DNA from: Chryseolinea soli
Lineage (GTDB): Bacteria > Bacteroidota > Bacteroidia > Cytophagales > Cyclobacteriaceae
Direction of reading: 5' to 3'
DNA length: 64,000 nucleotides
Assembly: GCF_003589925.1 (NCBI RefSeq)
Contig: NZ_CP032382.1
Span: 6,200,001-6,264,000, forward strand
Below are positions 34,332-43,401 of the stretch, in pieces (position 1 is the stretch's first letter; every line of letters starts with the position of its first letter). A program made the position numbers and the translations under genes. The notes below the pieces were generated by a model. It did not search any database. It worked only from the letters and a program-made list of their open reading frames with translations, and was not told the DNA's origin.

Positions 34332-35252
34332 ATGAGCCGCCAAACTACCTCCCATTTATTGATGATCCGTCCCGTGCAGTTTGCTTTCAATGCGCAGACG
34401 GCGGTGAACAATGCATTCCAGTCCACTCAAGACACAAACGCTCAGGAGCTCGCGCTGAAAGAGTTCGATAATTTTGTCGGCTTGCTTCGAAAAAAAGGCG
34501 TGGACGTGACGGTGGTGAACGATACGCCGGCGCCACACACACCCGATTCTATTTTCCCCAACAACTGGATCTCGTTTCACGACGATGGCAGTATCGTGCT
34601 CTATCCCATGTATGCCGCCAACCGCCGCCAAGAACGAAAGCCCCATGTGCTGGAGACACTGGAAAAACATTTCAGCATAAAGCAGCGCATTGACCTTTCC
34701 GCGTACGAAAACAACAACGTCTTTTTGGAAGGCACGGGAAGCATGGTCTTGGACCGTGAGAACAAAATAGCCTATGCGTGCTTATCGCAGCGAACCGACG
34801 CCAAAGTATTGAACGATTTTTGCGCACGACTGGGGTATACGGCCCAAGCCTTTACCGCCACCGACGCCAACGGCTTTCCCATCTATCACACCAACGTGAT
34901 GATGTGCGTGGCCGACCGCTACGTCATCATTTGCCTCGACTCCATCCCCGATGCTGCGGAGCGAAAAACAACCGTCACCTGCATCACCAAAACAAACAAA
35001 GCGATCATTGCGATCACCCTGGACCAGATGAATCATTTCGCCGGCAATATGCTGCAGGTGAACAATGCGAACGGCGATACATTCCTGATCATGTCATCGC
35101 AGGCCTATAAAGCGCTAAGTTCTGAGCAGGTGGAGACCATTGAAAAATACAATCCTATTCTTCACTCCAGTCTCGATACCATCGAAAGAAATGGCGGGGG
35201 AAGTGCCCGATGTATGATGGCAGAGGTGTTTTTGCCGGAACGCGCTGTTTAA
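34332..35252 (+). CDS. ctlX: CtlX-type citrulline hydrolase/amidinotransferase
   Basis: A 306-residue member of the amidinotransferase fold matching the CtlX group. Diagnostic segments are MIRPVQFAFN, PDSIFPNNWISFHDDGSIVLYPMYA, FLEGTGSMVLDR, YHTNVMMCVADRY and the C-terminal GGGSARCMMAEVFLP with the catalytic Cys at about 294. CtlX is linked to citrulline use; the reaction is probably hydrolysis to ornithine. The ATG at 34332 is preferred over a TTG two codons upstream. It is co-transcribed with the arginine deiminase-like gene. The facing minus-strand gene is convergent. Confidence 0.85.
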   Translation: MSRQTTSHLLMIRPVQFAFNAQTAVNNAFQSTQDTNAQELALKEFDNFVGLLRKKGVDVTVVNDTPAPHTPDSIFPNNWISFHDDGSIVLYPMYAANRRQERKPHVLETLEKHFSIKQRIDLSAYENNNVFLEGTGSMVLDRENKIAYACLSQRTDAKVLNDFCARLGYTAQAFTATDANGFPIYHTNVMMCVADRYVIICLDSIPDAAERKTTVTCITKTNKAIIAITLDQMNHFAGNMLQVNNANGDTFLIMSSQAYKALSSEQVETIEKYNPILHSSLDTIERNGGGSARCMMAEVFLPERAV

Positions 35253-35338
35253 TCTGTTTTTTTCGGCCGTTAGAAAGCAAGTCCCATCGATCACAATCGG
35301 AAACGTATAAAAAAATTCAACGCTTGTCTATTCCTTCG

Positions 35339-36583
35339 TCAGCGATTAAATGGGTACTCGTTAATCCAATGGAATCCGCGATTTAGTAAAAGAAACTCTT
35401 CTGAATTTTTGCGCATAGCGACCTGAATGGAATCTTCGTTTAGTTTTCCTTTTAAGGTGTAAAGATTGTCCTTGGCGATGGCATATTGAAAATGGTAGAT
35501 CGTTGTGGAATCCGGGCTGGAGAGGCGCATCGTGCGCGCCACGGTATCGGCGGCAAAGTTCCATCGGATCGTGGCCCCGTCCATGTACACCAGGCTGCAT
35601 TTGTCGTTTGGCATGACATAAAGTTTTTTCCAGCGACGGGTTTTGTCTTCTTCCGGAACAGCCATGCCATTGGTCTTGTGTTCTACGACTTCATAGGCAT
35701 CAAAACGCTCGGGGAAAAATGCAGCCATCTCAGCTTCCCTTTTCATGCCGGAAACAATCAATTGTTGGGCCATGAACAGGATGACGATCGCCTTCCCAAT
35801 GCCATGGAACAGCCTGGCTTTGGGGTGGGTGAACGCGGGACGGATATTTTCGGGTGCCGTGGCCTTGTTCAAAATAAAAAAGGAAATCAACCTTTTGAGT
35901 TGTGGCGCGGCGATCACCATGGCGATAAGCAGAAGATGCGCGGAGAACAATTTCACGGGAACGTCATAGCTCAGGTTCAACATCAGAATGTTGACCATGA
36001 TCGAAATAGTGATCAAGGCGCCCAGCAAGGTAGTCCGCCGGAAGAAGAGCAAAGTACCCGCTAATATTTCGGCACTGCCGGTAAACAAGTTGTATGTTTT
36101 GGAATACCCCATGAAGGTCCACAACAAGCCCATGGGCGAAAATTGCCCGAGCGGTGTTGCCAAGCGCTCCAGCGGCGGGAACGGAAACTGGGTTTTGAAG
36201 ACCTTGGCGAAGCCATAGACGAGCATCATGTACGCCAGGAAATAGCGTAAGAAGATCAAAAACCAAAACCACAGCTTGTCATAGTCATTGCGTTTTCGAT
36301 CGAGCCAGGTCCACACTACGGTGCCCACCAGCGAGATCGATCCAATCACCACCAGTTGCACATAGTTCCAGGTCGTGTCGCCGCTCCCGTTGGGCATCAC
36401 GGTGATATCGATGTTGAAAATGTGATGCCCTGCAAAGACTACGATGGCATTCCAGGGCGAGAATGGGAAGAACTCTACCCACCAGGAAGCCGGCGCATAG
36501 CACAGGAGATAGATAAAGAAAAACCGGAAGAGAATTTTAGTACCAGTGGTCCATGACGCCTGGGTGGGTAATACAGTTTCCAT
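35339..36583 (-). CDS. DoxX-like multispanning membrane protein with extra C-terminal domain
   Basis: A 414-residue protein. The first ~280 residues contain about seven hydrophobic segments and a DoxX-like central part (MLVYGFAKVFKTQFPFPP, GSAEILAGTLLFFRRTTLLGALI). The last ~110 residues are soluble (KLYVMPNDKCSLVYMDGATIRWNF to the end) and were not recognised. The ATG at 36583 was selected because the upstream GTG at 36613 lies inside the terminator hairpin of the GH65 operon. DoxX proteins are poorly defined membrane oxidoreductase-associated proteins, and no specific role is proposed here. It is probably a single gene reading convergently toward ctlX. Confidence 0.75.
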   Translation of the reverse strand: METVLPTQASWTTGTKILFRFFFIYLLCYAPASWWVEFFPFSPWNAIVVFAGHHIFNIDITVMPNGSGDTTWNYVQLVVIGSISLVGTVVWTWLDRKRNDYDKLWFWFLIFLRYFLAYMMLVYGFAKVFKTQFPFPPLERLATPLGQFSPMGLLWTFMGYSKTYNLFTGSAEILAGTLLFFRRTTLLGALITISIMVNILMLNLSYDVPVKLFSAHLLLIAMVIAAPQLKRLISFFILNKATAPENIRPAFTHPKARLFHGIGKAIVILFMAQQLIVSGMKREAEMAAFFPERFDAYEVVEHKTNGMAVPEEDKTRRWKKLYVMPNDKCSLVYMDGATIRWNFAADTVARTMRLSSPDSTTIYHFQYAIAKDNLYTLKGKLNEDSIQVAMRKNSEEFLLLNRGFHWINEYPFNR

Positions 36584-36594
36584 AAACGATATCA

Positions 36595-36630
36595 ATAAAA
36601 AAATTTCCGACACAAAGTCGTGCCGGAAAT
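36595..36630 (-). terminator. Rho-independent terminator of the GH65 operon
   Basis: On the minus strand ATTTCCGGCAC (36630-36620) pairs with GTGTCGGAAAT (36613-36603), one G-U pair, with a 6-base loop and a run of T after it. It lies 24 bases after the GH65 stop and only 13 bases before the DoxX-like start. Confidence 0.85.
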
Positions 36631-36653
36631 CTTAGTGAAGTGCTAATGTTTCT

Positions 36654-38939
36654 CTAACGCTTCAACATCACCGGCTTGCCATGGAGACAGATCTCCAACG
36701 GCGCCCCGGATTCGAGGATCGTTTCCACGTTATCTTTCGAGATCTTTATTTTGATGACCCGCTCTCTAAATTCCAGCCGGAACGAATACGACTTCCATTG
36801 ATCCGGCGTAAACGGATTGAAGTGAAGCATCCCATCTTTCACGGTCATGCCACCGAAACCTTTCACCACACTCATCCACGTGCCGGCCATCGAGGTGATG
36901 TGGCATCCATCTTCGGTGTCGTTGTTATAATCGTCCAGGTCGAGGCGGGACGTGCGCAAATAGAATTCGTAGGCGCGTTCTTTATAGCCCAGCCGTGAGG
37001 CAAGGATCACGTGTACGCAGGGCGACAACGATGATTCGTGCACGGTCATCGGCTCGTAGAAATCGAAATTCTTGCGGATGGTCTCAATGTCGTAGCGCTC
37101 CTCGAACAGAAAGATGCCTTGCAGCACATCGGCTTGTTTGATGAAACACGAACGCAGGATGCGATCCCACGACCATTTCTGATTGATGGGGCGGTCTTCC
37201 GGTCTCAGGTCGCTCACGCGCAGCAATTCTTTGTCAAGGAAGCCGTCCTGTTGCAGGAACACGCCGCGACGCTCGTCGACCGGATAGTGCATCTTGGAGA
37301 TGATCTCTTTCCAACGGGTGGTCTCCCCTTCGTCAAAATTGTTGGCCTTTGCGATCGCCGTGTAGCGCTCACCGTGTGTCTTCTTCACCTGCGCCAAAGA
37401 ATCGATCGTGTATTGCAACGTCCAGGTGGCGATGGTGTTGGTGTACCAGTTGTTGTTTACGTTGTTCTCGTATTCGTTGGGGCCGGTAACGCCCAGCATC
37501 ACAAACTTGTTCTTGTCCGACGACCAGGTGATGCGCTGCGACCAGAAACGCGAGATACCGATGAGCACATCGAGGCCATATTCAGCCAGGTAAGCGTCGT
37601 CGCCCGTGTAGCGAATGTAGTCGTAGATGGCAAACGCTATCGCACCGTTGCGGTGGATCTCTTCAAAGGTGATCTCCCATTCGTTGTGGCACTCCTCCCC
37701 GTTCATGGTCACCATGGGATACAGTGCAGCCCCTTTGTTGAAGCCCAGTTTGCCCGCGTTCTCGATGGCGCGTTGCAGATGTTTGTGGCGATAGACGAGC
37801 AGGTTGCGGGCCACTTTTTGTTCGGCGGTGCCGAGATAAAACGGCAGACAGTACGCTTCGGTGTCCCAGTAGGTGCTTCCGCCATATTTCTCACCCGTAA
37901 ATCCTTTCGGGCCGATGTTGAGGCGCTCGTCTTCGCCCGTGTAGGTTTGGGTCAGCTGAAAAATATTGAAGCGGATCCCCTGCTGGGCGGCGATGTCGCC
38001 TTCGATGGTGATGTCGCACTCGTCCCATTTGTGGGCCCACACTTTGCTGTGGGCTTCCAGCAAGGCATCGAAGCCTTTCGTGGTGGCCTCGGTGAGCACC
38101 TGTTCGCAGGCTGCAACCATTTTGTCTTTTGCATGATTTTCGGAAGACAAAATAGCGGCGTATTTGTAAACGACCATCTCCTTGCCTTCGTGCAGATCCA
38201 ACTGGATCACGTTGCCTGCATACTTTTCGCGCAATTCCATGTTCACCCGGTCGAACGCGGCTTTCTTGCCTTCCTCCAGGACGACATACTTCATGCCGGT
38301 GGTCACATGGAAAAATGTTTTCTTGGTCTGGGCGGTCACGATGGCCTTTCCTTCGGCGGCCTCTTTGTAGACCTCTTCCCAGAATTTTTCATCGTAGTTG
38401 GAATCTTTGTTCACCACGTCGGCGTCCACATAGATCGAGAGCGTGGCCTTAGCTGAAAAATTTAGCGGCGTGATGGAATAGCGGATGGCGCCGATCTCCC
38501 CGTGCGCCATGCTGCAAAAGCGTTTGGATTCGACACGTACTTTTTTGCCATCGGCAAGCGTGGCGGCAAAGCTCCGCGACAGCAGTCCGATCTTCATGTC
38601 GAGCACGCGGCGGAAGTCTTCCACTTTGCACTTGGCGAGGTCGAGCTTTTGGTTGTCGATGGTGATGCGGATACCGATCCAGTTGGGTGCGTTCAATACT
38701 TTGGCGAAGTATTCCGGGTAACCGTTCTTCCACCAGCCCACACGGGTTTTGTCTGGGTAGTAAACGCCGGCCACGTAGCTTCCGCGCAGCGTTTCGCCGG
38801 AGTAGTCTTCTTCAAAATTGGCGCGCTGGCCCATGTGGCCGTTGCCCAGGCTGAAAACACTTTCCGATATTTTATTGTAATGCGGATCGAGACCTTCTTC
38901 AATGATTTGCCATTCGTGATGCTTGAGATACTCCTTCAT
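36654..38939 (-). CDS. GH65 disaccharide phosphorylase, probably maltose phosphorylase
   Basis: A 761-residue cytosolic GH65 enzyme that splits an alpha-glucosyl disaccharide with phosphate into glucose and beta-glucose 1-phosphate. The catalytic acid is Glu489 in TGPNEYENNVNNNWYTN. The phosphate-binding region MTVHESSLSPCVH and the stretch FYLRTSRLDLDDYNNDTEDGCHITSMAGTWM look most like maltose phosphorylases, though trehalose or kojibiose phosphorylase cannot be excluded. The next upstream gene encodes beta-phosphoglucomutase, which uses exactly its product. It is the last gene of the ROK-pfkB-pgmB-GH65 operon and is followed by a strong terminator. Confidence 0.92.
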   Translation of the reverse strand: MKEYLKHHEWQIIEEGLDPHYNKISESVFSLGNGHMGQRANFEEDYSGETLRGSYVAGVYYPDKTRVGWWKNGYPEYFAKVLNAPNWIGIRITIDNQKLDLAKCKVEDFRRVLDMKIGLLSRSFAATLADGKKVRVESKRFCSMAHGEIGAIRYSITPLNFSAKATLSIYVDADVVNKDSNYDEKFWEEVYKEAAEGKAIVTAQTKKTFFHVTTGMKYVVLEEGKKAAFDRVNMELREKYAGNVIQLDLHEGKEMVVYKYAAILSSENHAKDKMVAACEQVLTEATTKGFDALLEAHSKVWAHKWDECDITIEGDIAAQQGIRFNIFQLTQTYTGEDERLNIGPKGFTGEKYGGSTYWDTEAYCLPFYLGTAEQKVARNLLVYRHKHLQRAIENAGKLGFNKGAALYPMVTMNGEECHNEWEITFEEIHRNGAIAFAIYDYIRYTGDDAYLAEYGLDVLIGISRFWSQRITWSSDKNKFVMLGVTGPNEYENNVNNNWYTNTIATWTLQYTIDSLAQVKKTHGERYTAIAKANNFDEGETTRWKEIISKMHYPVDERRGVFLQQDGFLDKELLRVSDLRPEDRPINQKWSWDRILRSCFIKQADVLQGIFLFEERYDIETIRKNFDFYEPMTVHESSLSPCVHVILASRLGYKERAYEFYLRTSRLDLDDYNNDTEDGCHITSMAGTWMSVVKGFGGMTVKDGMLHFNPFTPDQWKSYSFRLEFRERVIKIKISKDNVETILESGAPLEICLHGKPVMLKR

Positions 38940-38996
38940 AGCTAAGCCGATATTATGTCTTACAATATGTTTTACCGAGGATGCTCTGCGTTCCTC

Positions 38997-39647
38997 TTAA
39001 AGTTGTTCCAATTCCGCAGGTTTGAACTGCCCCGTTTTCTCGATCACACGCTGGGCTTTCCCCAACTGCACGGGCGATCCCACGCCCACACACTTCATGC
39101 CCGCCGCCAGGGCCGCTTCCACGCCGGCCTCGGCATCTTCGAACACCACGCAATCTTTTGAGTCCACACCGAGTTTGCTGGCGGCCAGCAAAAAGATCTC
39201 GGGGTCGGGTTTCGAATGAACGACCATCGTTCCATCCACCACCACATCGAAGTATGACTCGATGTGCAGGCGTTGTATCACGGTCTTCGCATTTTTACTG
39301 CTCGACGCCAGCCCGGTTTTAATGCCCTGCTTGCGAAGTTGTTCGAGCAGCGCTTTCACGCCGGGATAAATTTCTTCGGGCATCATGCGCTCCACATAAT
39401 CCACGAACCAGGTGTTCTTTTTATTCGCCAGCGTTTCTTTATCGTGTTGGCTCAAGGCCACGTTGCCCAGGCCCAGCAAGATCTCCATGGACTGCATCCG
39501 GCTGACGCCCTTCAGCCGTTCGTTGTCTTCCACCGTAAACCGGATGCCGAGTTCGTCGGCAAGGCGTTTCCAAGCCAGGAAGTGATAGTGTGCGGTGTCT
39601 ACGATGACACCATCGAGGTCAAAAATGCAAGCCTTCGTCAAAATCAA
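38997..39647 (-). CDS. pgmB: Beta-phosphoglucomutase
   Basis: HAD-superfamily mutase converting beta-glucose 1-phosphate to glucose 6-phosphate. Motifs are FDLDGVIVDTA (nucleophile and acid/base aspartates), LKGVSRMQSMEILL of the cap, LASSSKNA and VFEDAEAGVEAALAAGM. The 216-residue length is standard. It directly precedes the GH65 phosphorylase whose product it isomerises. Start codon: no ATG exists between the in-frame TAA at 39659-39657 and the conserved N-terminus, so translation must begin at a TTG (39647 or 39641) or a rarer codon. Confidence 0.93.
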   Translation of the reverse strand: MILTKACIFDLDGVIVDTAHYHFLAWKRLADELGIRFTVEDNERLKGVSRMQSMEILLGLGNVALSQHDKETLANKKNTWFVDYVERMMPEEIYPGVKALLEQLRKQGIKTGLASSSKNAKTVIQRLHIESYFDVVVDGTMVVHSKPDPEIFLLAASKLGVDSKDCVVFEDAEAGVEAALAAGMKCVGVGSPVQLGKAQRVIEKTGQFKPAELEQL

Positions 39648-39702
39648 AAGGGTCAGTTAAAAATGAATCGAATGGGTGTGGGAATGAGTGCGAAAACGAG
39701 GT

Positions 39703-40677
39703 CTAAAAGTACGTTTCCTGGATGAGTTTATTGGTGTCTTCCAGCGACTTAAATACGGCAAACGTTTTCCCCTGTGTGCGCAAGGCCCCGAGCGCGTTGC
39801 CATAGCGGGCCGCGCCCACATAGTCGTTGGGCTTTTGGAGCAACCCAAACCCAACGCCGCCGGCAAAAGAGTCGCCACAGCCCGTGGTGTCCACGACGTT
39901 GTCTACGGGCACGGCAGGCACCATTTGCTCTACGATCTTTCCTTTCTCTTTGTAGTAGGTCAGACAGCCGCGCGAATCAACCGTGATGTAGACGCACTTC
40001 ACGCCCATGTTCAGGCAGTGGGCGGCGAACTTTCCAAGTTCTTCGCGATTCACTTCATCACTTTCGATATAATAATCGCTGGTCTCGTATTCTTTTCTGA
40101 ACCAGGACGCATGCGCTTCCTCGAGATTCATTTTCAACACGTCGATATAGGGCAGCCAATGGTCGCGATCGATCCAGAATTTGCGCTGACGCTCGCCGTT
40201 GAACAGACAGGCTGTGGTAGGGCCATGCGCGTCGAAGATGATCGTGCCTTTGCTATTCTCTTTCAGGTATTTCAAGGTGTCGAGCGAGATCTCGTAGTCG
40301 CTGATGGGGATGAACACAAACACCTTGCAGTTGAGCAGGTTCTTCACGTCGGCCGGAACGATGGGGTCCATAAAGCCCGTTTGCCGCTCGATGCGGTTGT
40401 TCATATCGATGAACTTCAGGCTGATGATATCGCCCTGGTCGTTTTTGGTGGTGAGGTGCTTCGTATTGATACCTTCATAACCTCCGAAAACTTCCTTCAC
40501 GTTATCGAGGTCCACCTGGCGCACGTGACACACGGGGATGATCTCGATCTTGTCGCCGGCCAACGTTGAAAGGGCGATGACGGGATGCGTGACGCACCCC
40601 CACTTCTGGATAAGGTCGCCCTGGTGCGTCACGATGTGATCGCGGGGTATGGGGCCAAGCACGGCGATTCGTTTCAT
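39703..40677 (-). CDS. PfkB-family carbohydrate kinase
   Basis: A 324-residue ribokinase-fold sugar kinase. The C-terminal PfkB signature is clear (VVDTTGCGDSFAGGVGFG, with the catalytic Asp in GCGDS), while the N-terminal glycine-rich signature is weak. The middle contains IIFDAHGPTTACLF and an unusual N-terminal segment MKRIAVLGPIPRDHIVTHQGD. The substrate is unknown; fructose, 1-phosphofructose-like or other released sugars are possible. It sits between a ROK kinase (13 bases) and pgmB, so it belongs to a disaccharide phosphorolysis operon. Confidence 0.85.
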   Translation of the reverse strand: MKRIAVLGPIPRDHIVTHQGDLIQKWGCVTHPVIALSTLAGDKIEIIPVCHVRQVDLDNVKEVFGGYEGINTKHLTTKNDQGDIISLKFIDMNNRIERQTGFMDPIVPADVKNLLNCKVFVFIPISDYEISLDTLKYLKENSKGTIIFDAHGPTTACLFNGERQRKFWIDRDHWLPYIDVLKMNLEEAHASWFRKEYETSDYYIESDEVNREELGKFAAHCLNMGVKCVYITVDSRGCLTYYKEKGKIVEQMVPAVPVDNVVDTTGCGDSFAGGVGFGLLQKPNDYVGAARYGNALGALRTQGKTFAVFKSLEDTNKLIQETYF

Positions 40678-40689
40678 ATTGTCAAGTAG

Positions 40690-41628
40690 TTAACTCACCA
40701 GGAAAGCCGCTCCGATCACCCCCGCACTGTCGCCCAGCAACGGGCGGACTACCGGCGTGTCGAGCGCATTGTTGAACACATATTTCCGGAGTGCATCCAA
40801 CCCCCGGTCATACAGCAGATCGATGTTGCCCACTCCCCCGCCGATAACGATCACGTCGGGGTCGAGTATGTTCACGATCACGCTAAGTGCTTTTCCATAA
40901 AATTCTACCAGCCGCAACATGGTCTTTTGTGCGGTGGGGTCCACTTTCGATTCTGCCAGGGCCACAATGTCTTTGAGGGGCTTTTTGTTACCGGTTTCGT
41001 CGAAATAATATTTTTCGAGCGCGGGTCCCGCAATCACTTTCTCCACGCAGCCGGTCTTGCCGCAGTAGCACGGCCCACCCGATTCGTCCAGGAAGTTGTG
41101 GCCCCATTCGCCGGCGATGCCCTGCAGGCCGATAATGGGTCTGCCGTCGATGACAATGCCGCCGCCGACGCCGGTGCCCATGATCACCCCGAAGACTACG
41201 CGCGCGTCGGGAAATTGTTCTTTCACCACCCCATAGCGGGCTTCGGCCAGGGCAAAGCAATCGGCGTCGTTGGCCATTTCTATGGGGAGGCCCAGCAGCT
41301 TTTCGAGGTCGGTTTTCATGGGGCGGCCGTTCATGGCCGTGGTGTTGCAATTCTTCATCACCCCCCGTTTGGGATCGAGGGTGCCCGGGGTGCCAAAGCC
41401 GATGCGGGCGGGCGTGAAGTTGGCTTCGGTCTTCATTTTGTCGATCAGTTTCTTGGCCTGGCCCAGCATGTGTTCATAACCCTTGTCGGATTCCGTGGGC
41501 ACCCGGTCGCGGTAGAGCACCTCCGGATCTTTCGCTGATTTCAAAATGACACCTTCGATCTTGGTGCCTCCCATATCTATTCCCCAGAGACTGTTTTCAT
41601 CTCCAATGCGCGTGCTGGTCTTTGTCAT
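40690..41628 (-). CDS. ROK-family sugar kinase
   Basis: A 312-residue ROK kinase. The ATP-binding motif is WGIDMGGTKIEGVIL, the middle shows MGTGVGGGIVIDG, and the zinc cluster CYCGKTGCVEKVIAGPALE is present; the C-terminus has VIVIGGGVGNID. It starts the operon that also encodes a PfkB kinase, PgmB and the GH65 phosphorylase, so it probably phosphorylates the free glucose released by the phosphorylase. It is only a distant relative of the glucokinase at 1125-2120. A 16-base perfect palindrome lies 70 bases upstream of the ATG. Confidence 0.88.
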   Translation of the reverse strand: MTKTSTRIGDENSLWGIDMGGTKIEGVILKSAKDPEVLYRDRVPTESDKGYEHMLGQAKKLIDKMKTEANFTPARIGFGTPGTLDPKRGVMKNCNTTAMNGRPMKTDLEKLLGLPIEMANDADCFALAEARYGVVKEQFPDARVVFGVIMGTGVGGGIVIDGRPIIGLQGIAGEWGHNFLDESGGPCYCGKTGCVEKVIAGPALEKYYFDETGNKKPLKDIVALAESKVDPTAQKTMLRLVEFYGKALSVIVNILDPDVIVIGGGVGNIDLLYDRGLDALRKYVFNNALDTPVVRPLLGDSAGVIGAAFLVS

Positions 41629-41697
41629 GCAACCCCGATTACAATCGTTATTCCCCCGTAATTTAAGAGTCTAATCGGAAAAACTATCGCCGGGCAG

Positions 41698-41713
41698 ATC
41701 TTAAATTTAAGAT
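41698..41713. promoter_or_regulatory. Perfect 16-base palindrome upstream of the ROK-GH65 operon
   Basis: ATCTTAAATTTAAGAT is its own reverse complement. It lies between the glpD stop and the ROK start. It may be an operator for either transcript or a weak terminator core; no T run follows. The same spacer contains ACAATCGTTA at 41641-41650, a poor match to the LacI-type sites. Confidence 0.45.
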
Positions 41714-41735
41714 GAGGTTTTCGTCGTGTTTGGGG

Positions 41736-43379
41736 TTAGTGAAAGCTTTTCAGCGACGCGATGAATTCGTCGAGTTGATCCAATTGTTCCGCCAGGAGGA
41801 TGTCGTCCCATTTGAAATAGACCTGGCATTCGCGGGCGATGGTTTCTTTCCATTGGAGCACACGGCCGAGGTCGAAATACGTGAGGCCCGTGCGGCGGAT
41901 GAGGAAGTCGCTCAAGGTGCACACCATCTCGAAATGAAGGCAGTGCCACAATTCCGCCTTCAACAAGGCCAGGTCAGCCGCCTGGCTGGTCGCCTGGCTC
42001 TCGAAGCGCTTGAAGATCGTATCGGCCTGCTGGCCGTAATTCTCCACCAGGTAGGCCGCCGTGTGGGGTGGTAATTTATGCGGGGCAAGTTTGCGCTGCA
42101 GGTCGCGCACAAAATCGCGCACCTGCCGCACGCCCGAAAAACTGTGTTCCGACAAGCGGAGCGTCTGGGTCTGACATGGCTTGAGCTTTCGATCTTCGAA
42201 ATTATTTTTGATGACCAGGTTCACCACCCGCTCGGCCATTTTCCGGTAGCCGGTAAGTTTACCCCCTGCTATAGAGATCAGGCCCGTCGGCGACTCGAAG
42301 ATCTCGTCTTTCCGCGAGAGCTCGGAGGCCGACTTTCCATCCTCATGGATCAATGGCCTCAACCCAGCCCAACTGGATTCGATATCGGCGACCGATAGGC
42401 CTACCGATGGGAAGGTGGCGTTCACCCCCTGGACCAGATAGGTGGCATCCTCCGGGGTGGCCGTCACGTGGTCTTTGTCGCCGTCGTAGTTGGTGTCGGT
42501 CGTTCCCACGTAGGTGATTCGCCCCCGTGGAATGGCAAAGATCATCCGGCCGTCGTCCACGTCGAAATAGATGGCTTGCTTCACGGGCAACTTGTCATGG
42601 GGCAGCACAATGTGGACGCCCTTGGTCAGGTGCAAGCGTTTTCCGGTTTTGGATTTGTTGATCTCCCGCAACTCATCAACCCACGGCCCCGCAGCGCTGA
42701 CCACCGTTTTGGCCTGTATAGAAAATGTTTCTCCCGACAATCCATCCTTCACCCTCACCCCCGACACCTGGTCATCGGTATAGATAAAATCCATCACGCG
42801 GGCATAGTTCAAGATCACCGCCCCATGGTTGACCGCCGTTTTGATGATCTCCATGGTGAGACGCGCATCGTCGGTTCTGTATTCGGCATAGATCGCCCCG
42901 CCTTTGATGTCATCTTTCTTCAGCAGGGGTTCGTAGCGCAGAGTTTGGGCCTTCGTGAGCATTTTGCGCCGGTCTTCGGCTTTCACACCGGCCAACAGGT
43001 CATATACCTTCAAGCCGATGGATGTGAGCCAATAGCCCAACCCTTTTTTTTCCGACAAGGGCAGCAGCATTTTCTCCGGCACCACGAGGTGCGGTGCCAG
43101 GTTGTGTACCACAGCCCGCTCGCTGCCTACCTCCTTCACCAACCCAAATTCGAGTTGCTTCAGGTAGCGCAACCCGCCGTGGATGAGTTTGGTTGAACGG
43201 CTGCTGGTGCCATAGGCAAAATCCACCTTCTCCACCAACGCAGCCTTCAACCCGCGAGAAGCCGCATCCAGGGCAATGCCAGCGCCCGTGATGCCTCCGC
43301 CGATGATGACGATGTCGAATGGATTGCCCGTAAGTTGTTTGATGAGGACAGGCCGGTCGTGATATGAGAAAGGGGTCAT
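41736..43379 (-). CDS. glpD: Glycerol-3-phosphate dehydrogenase (FAD, respiratory)
   Basis: A 547-residue membrane-associated flavoenzyme oxidising glycerol 3-phosphate to dihydroxyacetone phosphate with electrons to quinone. The FAD motif is DIVIIGGGITGAGIALDAASRG. The signature segments YGTSSRSTKLIHGGLRYL and AAGPWVDELREI follow. The C-terminal region includes the DAO C-terminal helical domain with HFEMVCTLSDFLIRRTGL. It ends the glpF-glpK-glpD operon, 22 bases after glpK. Confidence 0.95.
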   Translation of the reverse strand: MTPFSYHDRPVLIKQLTGNPFDIVIIGGGITGAGIALDAASRGLKAALVEKVDFAYGTSSRSTKLIHGGLRYLKQLEFGLVKEVGSERAVVHNLAPHLVVPEKMLLPLSEKKGLGYWLTSIGLKVYDLLAGVKAEDRRKMLTKAQTLRYEPLLKKDDIKGGAIYAEYRTDDARLTMEIIKTAVNHGAVILNYARVMDFIYTDDQVSGVRVKDGLSGETFSIQAKTVVSAAGPWVDELREINKSKTGKRLHLTKGVHIVLPHDKLPVKQAIYFDVDDGRMIFAIPRGRITYVGTTDTNYDGDKDHVTATPEDATYLVQGVNATFPSVGLSVADIESSWAGLRPLIHEDGKSASELSRKDEIFESPTGLISIAGGKLTGYRKMAERVVNLVIKNNFEDRKLKPCQTQTLRLSEHSFSGVRQVRDFVRDLQRKLAPHKLPPHTAAYLVENYGQQADTIFKRFESQATSQAADLALLKAELWHCLHFEMVCTLSDFLIRRTGLTYFDLGRVLQWKETIARECQVYFKWDDILLAEQLDQLDEFIASLKSFH

Positions 43380-43401
43380 GAATGAATTTTGTTTTTAAGC
43401 C

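Noticed and set aside
36584..36613. Upstream GTG start of the DoxX-like gene at 36613
   Set aside because: It lies inside the GH65 operon terminator stem; the ATG at 36583 begins a normal membrane protein N-terminus.
37038..38456. A 472-codon open frame opposite the GH65 gene
   Set aside because: Antisense shadow; the GH65 catalytic motifs fix the coding strand.
41641..41650. ACAATCGTTA as a LacI-type operator before the ROK-GH65 operon
   Set aside because: Four mismatches to the pattern and no symmetry on the right side; not better than chance.
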